A stretch of 64,000 bases of DNA from Raffaelea ambrosiae (lineage: Eukaryota; Ascomycota; Sordariomycetes; Ophiostomatales; Ophiostomataceae): NCBI GenBank assembly GCA_002778195.1, contig PCDI01000005.1, positions 711,075 to 775,074 on the forward strand. The letters are read 5' to 3'. Shown in pieces: positions 44,695 through 54,649 of the stretch; position 1 is the first letter of the stretch; every line of letters starts with the position of its first letter. Under the pieces are notes generated by a model. It did no database searches and was not told the DNA's origin. It saw only the letters and a list, made by a program, of their open reading frames with translations. Both the position numbers and the translations under genes were made by a program.

Positions 44695-45035
44695 GGTGTT
44701 CCGAGGTGTATGGGGAAGCTAGACACGTGTATATGAATGGGTTCTTACGACAATTCACAGTCTTGGCCGCCGCCTCCTTCTTTTATACCACGAGGCGCGG
44801 CACGTGTAAGTCGACTCCGATGGGCAGCGAAGCGTAAGCGGAACTTGCTTGGAATGTACCAAAATCCGGTGGGCCGCTAAACCCAAAGTGGAAAACAAGA
44901 AGAGGTCTTGGCATCGGCCGCACCCTGGGTCGTCTTGCTCTGTCAGCCAGGTTTTCAATGTCCTGCGAAGCAAGCCGTGCTGCTCCCATGTTCTCCCTCC
45001 TCTTCCTTTACCTCTTCTGCATCGTCGGTCACACC
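44695..45035. promoter_or_regulatory. Bidirectional promoter region (SDR / regulator-like gene)
   Basis: 341 bases separate two divergent start codons, so both promoters lie here. A GGCACGTGTAAG word with a CACGTG core is at about 44792-44803. No further element is assigned. Confidence 0.4.
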
Positions 45036-46720
45036 ATGCCCAGAGAGGAAAACAACACTGCAACTATGCCCAGCCGTGCCAAGACAAACAAGGACAAGGG
45101 AGAAGGAGGCGGGCCGTTGGGAAAGAAGAACAGGCTGCTTTTCATCGTTTCGTCGAATGCGGACAAGGTCGACCCAGAGACGCGAAAGCGGATTCGAAGC
45201 CATGCACGAAGGGAGGCCAGGCCCAACGTGCGTCGTGCTCCCAAGAAGTCGCCCGGGCCAACTTCAACGGCCGTGGTCCGGCGGGCGCCGGATGGACGGA
45301 CGACTATGGACGAGGTGGTCCGGACGTTTGTGCCTCTGCTGCCTGGCCGCGTTGGCTCCGACCTGTCGTTTGTGGAGTTCTCCGCGCCCATCGAGCCATG
45401 GAGGATCCACAATATGATGCGAGGTGAGTCTTGGGTGCTCTTCCCACCATGTGTTTGCGTGTCTGATTGGTAATCGAACAAACATCCGCCATCCAAGTCT
45501 CGTCCGTGATTGTGAACATCATGTATCCCCTCCTCTCAGCCACCAGCTGCCGCATGGACGTTTCGCAAGTGCTTGACCCACTCGCTTTGGATGCTACGGC
45601 CCTTCATATCAATGCATTCGCTATCGAGATCTTCATATGCCGGGTCCTCCGCGGCCAGGAGGAGAACACCATCCACCCGTCGGCGTACCTGCACCTTCGG
45701 AGGGGGCTGCATCTTCTGCGGGAACGCCTGTCTCGGGAAGACGACGACAAGGAGAAGCTATCGAATTCTACCATGGCCGTCGTCGCAAAGCTGGTGTCTG
45801 CCGCATGTTTTGACGGGGATGCCGAGACGGCAAGCAAACACATGCAAGGGTTGCGGCGAATCGCCGACCTGAGGGGAGGCATTGACAGTATTGACGGAAA
45901 GAGCCAGATCGAACTGTTCAGGTAAGATGAGGGGGGGGGGGCACAATACGAAGCTGGATGCTCTTGGTACTGACAGTATGATGCCAGATGTGACTTGACT
46001 GTCGCGTTTCTCAGCTGCTCCACTCCCGTGTTTTGCCGCCAGCCTTTGGAGCCTCTACCTCGCTTCCCCGAGACACTTCTGCCTCCATCCGAACGGTCGT
46101 CTGATGAAAGCACGGATGGCAAGCACAGCATGGTGGTCTGTGGCGATATGGAGGTGCGGCTCCGCGCGAGCGGCCACCACGATTTGGCCACGGTATGGCA
46201 CGTTTTGCGGCGGTTCTGTCTGAATGCCAACCTCGGCGCCCAGACGCAGCGCTTGGTATACCCTGCCATTGTCCACCAAACCATGATCTCGACTACCCAT
46301 CGGCTGCTTTCTGTGCACTACGCGTCCGGGTCAACCAACGAGAGCATCCGGCTTGGTCTCCTGGCGTTCTGTTACCACATCTTCTTGCAGTGGCAGGACA
46401 TGAGACTACCCCAGCACCGGTTCCACGCCGTCTACGAGGCATGCCTCCGCGGTCTCGACGCAAACGACGCCATCCCACCGCACGTGAAGTTGTGGCTGCT
46501 CATGGTCGGCGCTGTCTCTCTGTGGCGCGTGGAGCACACAACATGGCTGGCGGAAGCCCTCCGACGCCTGGTCGACGTGTGCGCCATCCAGTCATGCAAG
46601 GACATGCAACGGCGGTTGGCGTCGACAATGTGGATCACGCGGCTCGACGAGGTGTCGGGACCGCAAATATGGGACGTGCTCGTTCCTCCCAAGGGGAAAA
46701 ACATCGGCAAAACGGCATAG
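45036..46720 (+). CDS. Fungal transcription-factor-like protein without zinc cluster
   Basis: Three exons (45036-45423, 45498-45921, 45988-46720) give 514 residues. The protein begins with a basic segment and then LLFIVSSNADKVDPETRKRIRSHARREARP, a pattern (FI...P...RK.IRSHA....) found at the start of fungal regulator-like proteins that carry the fungal_trans_2 type regulatory domain but no Zn2Cys6 cluster. The rest is helical and matches that domain, with SCTPVF-like and NESIRLGLLAFCYHIFLQ stretches near the end. The second exon uses an AAG acceptor, chosen to keep frame. An alternative start is at 45066. Whether it binds DNA is unknown. Confidence 0.78.
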
Positions 46721-46840
46721 GCCATCGTGTTGTGTCTGGCACCCACTCTCGGGAACAACCAACTACTTGGTCTCGCGTGTCTATTATGTCTGGCTTCTCT
46801 ATGGCTATCCAAGGCTGTGTGTTTGGGACCACACGCATGA

Positions 46841-47791
46841 TCAGGCCGTCGCCGCGTTCAGAGCAGCCAGGACCACCGGCAGGTCCGCCAGCAGCGTGGG
46901 GTGCGTCGGCGTCCATCCCAGACGGGCCTGCGTCTTGGCGCTCGTGCCGGGGATGTCGCCGTGCACCGCAAAGGCCAACCACCCAAACTGCGCCGCCGCC
47001 TGCTCCGCGGGGATGCTCACCACCGGCAGACCCATCTGCCGGCCCAGCGCGGTGGCAATGGCCCGGACCGGCACCCCGTCCTCGCCGGCCGCATGCCAGA
47101 CCGACCCGGGCGCGGCCTGCTCGAGGACCAGGCGGTACAGGACGGCGGCATCGGCGCGGTGGCCCGCACACCAGAGGTTCGCGCCGTCGCCGACATAGGC
47201 CGACACGCCCGTGTGCGCGGCCGTCCGGACCAGGGGCCCCAGCAAGCCCGACGTGCCGGCGCCGTGGGTCGTCGGCGGCAGACGCACCACACAGGCGCGG
47301 AGGCCCCGGGGGGCGTAGGCCAGGCAGACGCCCTCGGAGGGCCCGCGCAGGGCGGCCATGGGATGCGACGCCAGAGGCGTGTCGTCTTCGTCGCCCGGAT
47401 GGCCCCGGCCCTGCGACACCAGGGCCGTGCCCGAGGTCACGACCAGGGCCCTCATGCGGGTGGCGGTGCTGCTGCTGCTGCTGCTGCCCGACGCGACCAG
47501 GGCGTCGCCCAGGGCGGTGATGGCGGCACGGTCCTTGGCACAGGACCCGGCCATGTCGGCCACGTTGGCCGCAAAGGCCAGGTGGACGACGGCGTCGCAC
47601 TGGGCCGCCGTCGTCTGGAGGAGGTCCAGGTCTTCGATGGTGCCGCGGACCGGCGCGGCGCCCTGGCTCTTCAGCTTCGCGTCGCCCGTCTCGGTGCGAG
47701 AGAGGCCCACAACGGTGTGGCCGGCCGACAGGAGCTCCTCGACGACGGCTGTGCCGACGAAGCCCGTGGCACCAGTCACAAAGACACGCAT
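46841..47791 (-). CDS. NAD-dependent epimerase/dehydratase family protein (extended SDR, YbjT/YeeZ-like)
   Basis: Intronless, 316 residues. The Rossmann loop is GATGFVG at residues 7-13 and VRGTIEDLDLL follows the second strand. The usual YxxxK motif is absent; instead LRGPSEGVCLAYAPRGLRACVVRLPPTTHG shows the Ser-Glu variant of atypical SDRs. The C-terminal domain contains DAAVLYRLVLEQAAPGSVWHAAGEDGVPVRAIA as in proteins annotated as NAD-dependent epimerase or 3-beta-HSD-like. A poly-Ser stretch (SGSSSSSS) encoded by CTG/AGC repeats lies near residue 108. Start chosen at MRVFVTGATG; an upstream in-frame ATG adds only eight residues. Substrate unknown. Divergent to the zinc-cluster gene at 48321. 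Confidence 0.86.
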   Translation of the reverse strand: MRVFVTGATGFVGTAVVEELLSAGHTVVGLSRTETGDAKLKSQGAAPVRGTIEDLDLLQTTAAQCDAVVHLAFAANVADMAGSCAKDRAAITALGDALVASGSSSSSSTATRMRALVVTSGTALVSQGRGHPGDEDDTPLASHPMAALRGPSEGVCLAYAPRGLRACVVRLPPTTHGAGTSGLLGPLVRTAAHTGVSAYVGDGANLWCAGHRADAAVLYRLVLEQAAPGSVWHAAGEDGVPVRAIATALGRQMGLPVVSIPAEQAAAQFGWLAFAVHGDIPGTSAKTQARLGWTPTHPTLLADLPVVLAALNAATA

Positions 47792-48320
47792 AGTTGGAGG
47801 GGGAGGAATATACAAGACTGAATTCGATCTGGGTCAAGTTTGGTTTCTGTCCGGTTTGTCCGGTTCGGTTCGTTTTGTGTTCTTGCTCTTGTCTGTTTTC
47901 TAGAGACAATGAAACTGTCGGTAGACTCTTGGCCTGTATTTATACTCCTCCATCGTTCTATTCTACTCGTGCAAATCGGGACTTCGGAATTCGCGGCTTG
48001 CATCCAAGTCCGAGTTGTTGTAGTCGTTCCAAGACGTGTTGTGTAAGTCGCAACAGTGCGCTTACAGCCTTGACGTCGTAGTGGTTGAGAGACCAATCAA
48101 AGGGCTCCCTATCCGAGCAGAGGTCAAGCGGTACGGGGCAACCACGTTACGGCATCCAGGCTGCTGACCCGGAATTAAGACGTCCATCCGACCCAGACTG
48201 GCCACTCCACCAGCTTTCTTGCACACTCGCCTTCCAGAACAGCAGTCGGACTCCTGCGTCTACGTCGTTTGCGCTTTTTTGCGTTTCTTGTCACAAGAAG
48301 GGGATAATGGTCACCCGAGA
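47792..48320. promoter_or_regulatory. Bidirectional promoter region (epimerase / zinc-cluster regulator)
   Basis: 529 bases between divergent start codons. It contains repeated GGTTTGTCCGGTTCGGTTCG-type sequence near 47840-47875. No site is assigned to a known factor. Confidence 0.35.
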
Positions 48321-49658
48321 ATGAAGGCTCAGGTGCAAAGTCGTCGGAGGTCGCGGTTCGGCTGCCGAAACTGCAAACTGCGCAAGGTCAAAGTACGTGA
48401 TAGGTACGCTTTATACAAGGGGCCGTCCGTGGCAGTGGATTCCAAGAACTGACCTGCTAGTGTGATGAGACACGACCGGCGTGCTCCAAGTGCAGGTCCT
48501 ATGCAGTCCTGTGTAATTTCGACCTCCGCGTCCCCGATCTCCAGCCTGTGGGCGAGGCTCAGCCAAGTCCAGAGGAGCAGGGTCTCGCCAAACAGGCCAA
48601 CGTGGCTCCAATACGCGCACCTGTCGGCCATGCCGTGTGGACGGACGATGGATACACGTTTCATGCCCTCGACACAGAGGACTGCCAACTGTTTTACCGG
48701 TTTCGTAGCCGGACACTCCCCGCCCTTGGAGGCGACGAGATGGTGGACATCTACGAAGGCCACATGCTGGCCCAATGCTTTACAGTACGCACAAATACAG
48801 ACCAACCATGTCTTGTAGAGCCATGCCATTAACAGCTTGTCCACTCCTCAGCACCCGTTTCTCATGCATGGTACGCTGGCCGTCGCGGCTGTCCACGACC
48901 GGTACCTGGGGGCCACGTCCAGCCGACGCCGTTCCATCCGGGAATCCTACCATGCGGCGCAGTGCACGACCATGTTCAGCAGGTGGCTCAGCCAGCAGCC
49001 CATTGCAGAGGACCGCAAGGACCCGTTGTGGGCGGCTGCCGGCATCCTGTCCGTTCTGTCGTTTGCGTCGATCGACTTCTGCCGTGCCGAAGATGCATGG
49101 CCTCTCCGTGCACCCGCGTCGGACGACCTCGAGTGGATGCAGCTCGGCGCCGGCAAGATGGCCCTGTTCCGCCTCGTCGACCCAGCACGCCCGGGCAGTG
49201 TCTTCGCCCGCATGTTCCCCGGCGGGGGGCTGGAACGCCATGTCGTCGACGACGACACGGTCCCCGAGCAGGGAACAGAAGGCGTCTCGCCCGCGCTTGT
49301 GCAGCTCTGCGGCATGCACAGCACCTCGACAGCGGACACCAATCCGTACTTTGCACTGGCCCATGGGATTTCACGCATGTCTGCCGGTGTTTCCACCACC
49401 GCCGAGCCGACGATGCGGTTGCGCCGTGTCTTGGCCGTGTCTCGACGCATGTCGGGCGACGTGGCGGACCGCTTGCACAGCAAAGATTCCGTGGCACTGG
49501 CGCTTCTGGCTCTGTGGTATTCCCAGGCCCGGACGTGTCGGTGGTGGATCGATGCCCGGGCGCAGTACGAGATCCCGGCCATCCGCATGTACCTGCAGCA
49601 GGACAAGGAAGCTAGCGAGGCTTGGAAAGCAATTGGGTCTTGGTCGCATCAAGCATAA
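48321..49658 (+). CDS. Zn2Cys6 transcription factor (fungal_trans_2 type)
   Basis: Three exons (48321-48392, 48461-48784, 48852-49658) give 400 residues. The zinc cluster is split by the first intron: GCRNCKLRKVK before it and CDETRPACSKCRSYAVLCNF after it, giving the canonical C-x2-C-x6-C-x6-C-x2-C-x6-C pattern. HPFLMHGTLAVAAVHDRYL is the characteristic start of the regulatory domain of this group. The protein is short for the family but complete, ending at GSWSHQA. It is divergent from the epimerase at 47791 and convergent with the D-amino-acid oxidase remnant. Local regulation of a neighbour is a reasonable guess only. Confidence 0.88.
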
Positions 49659-49787
49659 GCATGGTTTGGCAAGAGTTTATCTCGGACAAAAGAATCGATT
49701 CAGAAGGCGAGACAAAACGCAATTAGGCGGGAAAAAAAAGACAAAAAAAGAAAGAAAGAAAAAAAAAAAGTGCCAACTTTCTATCTC

Positions 49788-50894
49788 TCACAACTTGCTC
49801 TGTGCAGGCTTCGGCCTGTCCAATGCGGCTTTCACGAGCTCGGTGACCTTGAGGGCCGCGCCGTAGCTGTACGTGTAGCCCAGGTGGTTGAAGCCGTATG
49901 CATGGACAACATCGCCGTCCGCCTCGAGCCGGTATCCGCCTTCCCGCCCTGGCCGGAACGCGGCAATGTCCTGGATGACCTGCGTGTCCAGGTCGAGCTC
50001 TCTGAAGCGGTCCTGGGTGATGGCGTTGACGCGCTGGACAATGTCTCTCCGCGTGTCCGGGTCGACTCGCTCGTCTGTGCTGCCGTCCTGGCTGACGCCG
50101 CCAATGATCACGCCGCCGCTGTACATGCGCGGGATCTGGTAGGCGTAGTGCGATCCCTGGAACATGACCATCTCGTGCGAGTCGCTCGGGACGAGCAGCG
50201 TCTGGCCGCGCACGGGGAGCACCTGGCGGTCGGCGGCCAGCGTGTAGGCGCCCAGGCCCGAGGCATTGACCACGACGTCCGCCTGGAGGAGGGCCTTGGC
50301 CGCGGCGATGGACGGGACCTCGGCGTGGATGAAGCGGACGCCCTTCTTGTCGAGGCGGGCCTTGATTCACGGCAAGAACTCGGATGGGTTCACCGTCATG
50401 GACTGGTACTGGAAGCCGACGGTGGCGTTCGCGGGCAGGCCCCTGGTCGGCAGCCGCCGGTATTTGGGGACCAGCCGCTTGTACCAGACAGTCGAGTCGT
50501 CGTCCCGGTCGTCGTAGTACTCGGTCACGTCCACGACCTGCACGCCGCTGGTGGGATCCCGGTGGGCCAGAGCCCAGTAAAATTTGAACGCCTCCACCAT
50601 GAGGTCGTGGCCATCCGCGTCGGGATGGGGAAGAATGCCGGCGCCGGCCCTGTAGGATCAGTAGCCGCTTAAAAAAAGAAAGAAAAGAAAGAGAGAAAAA
50701 ATAATTAAAAATAATTAAAAATAAAAATAAAAAATGATACATCGCCAGAGACAGACTTACCAGGCGCTGGCCCATTTCTTGGAATCGTCTCCGGGAAGCT
50801 CCCGCGACACGACCGTCACGCGGTAGCCGGCATCTGTGAGAGCCAGGGCGGACGTCAAGCCAATGACTCCTCCTCCGATAATGCCCACACTCAT
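49788..50894 (-). pseudogene. D-amino-acid oxidase with one in-frame stop
   Basis: Two exons (50761-50894, 49788-50649) give a full-length 332-codon frame matching FAD-dependent D-amino-acid oxidases: GGGVIGL dinucleotide-binding loop at residues 6-12, KWASAWAGAGILPHP, DVVVNASGLGA, VLPVRGQTLLV and GGYRLEADGDVVHAYGFNHLGYTYSYG. The last three residues are SKL, a peroxisomal targeting signal. Codon 139 is TGA (50367-50369) in SEFLP-stop-IKARL, where family members have Trp. No intron can skip it and no other disablement is seen, so the loss is recent, or the base is wrong in the assembly, or read-through occurs. Sense and antisense neighbours are intact. If intact it would deaminate D-amino acids, releasing ammonia and peroxide. 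Confidence 0.82.
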
Positions 50895-51644
50895 TGCTGC
50901 CGGGGAGTCGATTCGGGTTCCGTTTGTGCTGTGTTCGTTGTGTTCTGCCGGCTGCTGTATGGCTGCTGGCTGGACATCAGCAGAATGGCCGGCCGTGAAC
51001 TAGCTCGAGATGCTGCTGGTTCCCGGGCGATCCAGGATTCGTTCGATTTTTTTTGGACTACAGGAGCACAATTCTCGCCAGTCGACGGATCCATGGCACA
51101 GTGAGCACCTCCGTTTTAGGAACCAGTCGCTAAGCGCGACCCTAACCGCAGGCCAGATCCACCGATAAGACGCCAAGGTCGGGTGTGCATCCGAAAGGGC
51201 GTGGGTGCGGCAGACTGTCCCGTGGTTTCGTGGCAGGTTGCCGAGATTTGCGGATCGATGTGGTAACTGATCCCGACAGGGCCATGCGCGGCTAACAACG
51301 ACTTTCTGGGTTGATGCTCAACGAGAATGCCAAAGTCATAAGTAGGATCTTGGTATGAGAGAAGAAGCGATATATCTGGGGTTTTGTGGTTTTGTGTTTT
51401 TTTTTGTTTTTTTTTTTAAAGATACAGTTTGGACTGGACGGTTAGTTCTCAACTAAAAGCCCAGTTTGCCGATAGTAGAGCTCGCGGGGTACAACTGCTA
51501 ATTTTGAACTAGCTCGGCGCTGATTCCAGCACGTAATCGAAAGGCTTAACCATTCGACCTCAACTCCATCCCTTGCTTCTTTCTTCTTGGACTGGTCGCC
51601 TGCAGACACATTGCCTTGAAACTCACTCACGCTGCGATTTTTTG
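50895..51644. promoter_or_regulatory. Spacer between oxidase remnant and zinc-cluster regulator
   Basis: 750 bases between divergent start codons. It contains a degraded tRNA-like segment (listed separately) and a T-rich run at 51388-51418. No regulatory site is assigned. Confidence 0.35.
51490..51565 (-). other. Degenerate tRNA-like sequence
   Basis: On the minus strand GGTCGAATGGTTAAGCC resembles an A box/D arm of a class II tRNA, and GCTAG-TTCAAAA-TTAGC (51497-51513) has the shape of a T arm. The acceptor stem does not pair and the anticodon arm is imperfect, so this is not a functional tRNA as read. Differences from a normal A and B box are mostly C-to-T and G-to-A. It may be a relic or chance. 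Confidence 0.25.
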
Positions 51645-54464
51645 ATGGACGATCTCCTTGCCGAACCTGTCAGCCAGGCCAAGGCTGAAGAGTCCGTGTC
51701 ACCAAGACCACTCAAGCGCAAGAAAGCCCCTGCTGAAGCCGACGAGCATGTGCGCAAGAGGGTCACCCGAGCCTGCGAGCCGTGCCGGCGCCTAAAGGAA
51801 AAGTGCAATGGCGTCCAGCCATGCACACGCTGCGCTCGCTATGGACGCCCATGCCGGTTTGACCTTCCGCCCAAGGTGTTTGCCAAGACGGCTGCCGAGA
51901 CGAGTGCCAAAGACCAGTACGTTCCTGTAGGGGAAGCTGAGTTGGTTGCTGCTCTTCCTGCCTCAACTACTTTCGTATTTTTGACGTAACGGAATAAAAT
52001 AAAACAGGCATGGCGAGGGCCACCTTGATCCTGCGAGAATCAAGAAGCTGGAACAGATTGTCCAGCATTTCACGGGGGCCACCGACGTTGACAAGCGGAA
52101 TGCAACCCAGCTCGATGAGCTTCTGCACCAACTCGAGGAGATTGCACAGACTCCCCATCCGGCAGACGCGGTTCCCAGTGAAGGGCCCGATGCGGGCAGC
52201 GATGACGAGGAGTACGGGGCAGTCGCAACTCCCCACGGCGGCCGTACGTTGTTCAGCGGCACGACAAGCATGGCGGAAACGGGAAAACTGACCGTTTTTT
52301 TTTTTTTCCTTCGCAGGCTATCTCGGAGAGTTGTCCCACAACGACTTCTCGAACCGGCTGCAGAACAAGGTCCAGGTAGAGCTACATATCAGCAATACAC
52401 CGGTAAGCAATGTCCTTTTTGGGGGGGGGAGACAAGTTCCATGCGCCTAACTCTGCACGTGGCAGGACAGCGCAAGACGACCCAGCCAGATGAGCGTGGC
52501 GTCTCCGCTCCAATCCAAGTCGTCGCTGGTGACAGAAGCCATTGCGTTGGTGCCGCCGTCCGAGGTGGCCTACTTTCTTGTCCGCATCTTCTTCGACTAT
52601 GGCCAGACCAACTACCACTACGTGGACGAGACTCTCATTCGGGACAAACTGCGAGAGCTCTACTCATCGCCCATGAGCCTCGACATCAACGACGCTCCGT
52701 GGGTGTGCATCATCCTGTTGATCCTGGCCGTCGGCACCCAGTTTGCCCATCTCGACGACAAGGACGACAAAGGCGACAAGGACGACAAGGACGACCCGGG
52801 CCATCTGCTGTACGACGGCAATTGCCAGTCGGCAGACGACCAGCTGGCCCTGCGGTTCTACCAAAGTGCCTGCAAGATGATCCCCGATGTCCTGGCCGCA
52901 GCATCGGTCGAGAGCGTCCAGGCCTTTTTGCTGTTCGGCATCTATTCGCTGCCCATCGACGTCGCCGGCCTGGCATGCAGCTATTTCGGCATGGCCATCC
53001 GGCTGGCGACGCTGAACGGCATGCATCGAGACCATCCCCGCGGGCTGGACCCCCAGCAGGTCGAAGTGCGCCGCCGGATATGGTGGACGGCGTACACGCT
53101 TGAGAGGTGGGGACGTTCCGTGGAAACATGAACATGAGATGTGTCTTGGAATGTCGCTCACACGCTCCACAGACGAATGTGTATCCTGCATGGACGGCCC
53201 ATTTCCATCCCCCGGTCGGAGGTGCAGTGCAGCCTGCCATCCGAATGTCCCGATCTCCAAGTGTTCACCAAAGCCGACAACACGGCCAATTCGCTCGCCA
53301 TGATCACGTTGTCGGAAATGCTGGAAACGGCGAGGGACCGCATGTAAGTAATGCCTGGCACACGGCACCGAACCGTTCATCGATGCACTGACTGACTGGC
53401 GGGCGGACGGCCTTTGCAGAGTGGCGTTCCGCCGTGCGCCCCGGAGAGAGCGCGGAGCCAAGCTGCTGGCCATCCAGCAGCTGCAAGACGACATCGACCG
53501 CTACTGGAACGGCCTGCCCGGCGACACGTGCTGCCGCGACCTGGATCCCGCGAAGCCGCTGTTCCGGTCGAACCTGCACCTGACGCTGATGTACCACCTG
53601 GTCCACGTCTTCATCGGCCGGTCCTTGATTCTGCGCACGCAGCCGTCGCTGCCGCCACACGCGGCCAGAGCCAGCGCGGACCACCACCACCACCACCACC
53701 TCATCTCCCGCACGCGCGCCCGTCTCGTCGCCCGCTGCATCGACAGCGCCGTCACCGTCATCCACCTGTGCCAGACGCTCGACCGCGAGGTCGGCATCGC
53801 CCGCGCCTCCTACACCGAGTTCAGCTCCTGCAGCGCCGCGCTGCTGGCCGTGCTGGCCCGGCGCATCGCCGCGGCCCCGGGCACCGCGGGCCTGCAGACC
53901 GCCTGCGACCGCGGCCTGCGGCTGCTCAAGAAGATGTCCGTCGGCATCTACGCCAACTCGGAGAAGCTGACCGTCGAGGCCCTGGAGACCGCCGTGCGGA
54001 CCCTGCAGGCCAACGCGGCCGGGCGGCTGCAGCAGCAGCACCAGCACCAGCACCAGCAGCTGCAGCCGCCGGCGCTGCTTCCAACCGACGACCCGGACGC
54101 GACGCAAGCCAGCGTCCGGCAGGCGTACGCCCGCTTCCGCGACTGGGCGACGCTGCAGCATGGCGAGACGCCTGGCAGTGGTGACTATGGTGGTGGCGGC
54201 TATGCTGGTGGCGGGTATGGTGGTGATGGCTATGCTGGTGGTGCTGGTGGTGCTGGTGGCGCTGGTGCTGGTCTGGGCATGGAGGGACCGCCCATCGATC
54301 CGACCCTGGCACTCGAGGTGGGCGCCGCCGAGGGCGGCGGGCTGCTGGACCAGATCTCGCTGCCCAGCAGCGACAGCGTCAGTGCCGGCTTCGATCCCTT
54401 CTATCTGGGCGACTTTGGCGCCGTCCCGGGCCTGGACGAGTGGTTCAAGTATGGTCTTCGGTGA
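51645..54464 (+). CDS. Zn2Cys6 transcription factor with fungal_trans domain, 6 exons
   Basis: 816 residues from exons 51645-51916, 52008-52243, 52317-52402, 52466-53106, 53173-53343 and 53420-54464; phases close. The zinc cluster is ACEPCRRLKEKCNGVQPCTRCARYGRPCRF near residues 43-72, preceded by a basic KRKKAP stretch. The middle homology domain (PF04082 type) contains YFLVRIFFDYGQTNYHYVDE and EVRRRIWWTAYTLER, and HLTLMYHLVHVFIGR is near the end of it. An acidic Asp/Lys repeat (DDKDDKGDKDDKDD) and a C-terminal Gly/Tyr-rich tail of GGGY/GGAG units (54178-54275) are low-complexity additions. It is divergent from the D-amino-acid oxidase remnant. The regulon is unknown. Confidence 0.9.
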
Positions 54465-54567
54465 GGAAGGGGATCACACACCTACGCAAAGGAATCATAG
54501 CCCATGGATCGCAATGCAGTGTGTTGTCTATGGAACGCCTTGAATGAAATGCACCAGTCTCTAATCC

Positions 54568-54590
54568 ATATATATATATATATATATATT
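54568..54590. repeat. (AT)n microsatellite
   Basis: About eleven AT dinucleotides followed by a T run, in the 186-base spacer between two convergent genes. Confidence 0.95.
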
Positions 54591-54649
54591 TTTTTTTTTC
54601 GTGGGTGGTTCTCCCTTGGCCATGGCCTCGTCATGCATCAATCAACACC

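Noticed and set aside
50367..50369. Stop in the D-amino-acid oxidase explained by an intron
   Set aside because: A GTGAAT donor overlaps the TGA but no acceptor downstream restores the conserved KARLDKKG frame at a plausible intron length.
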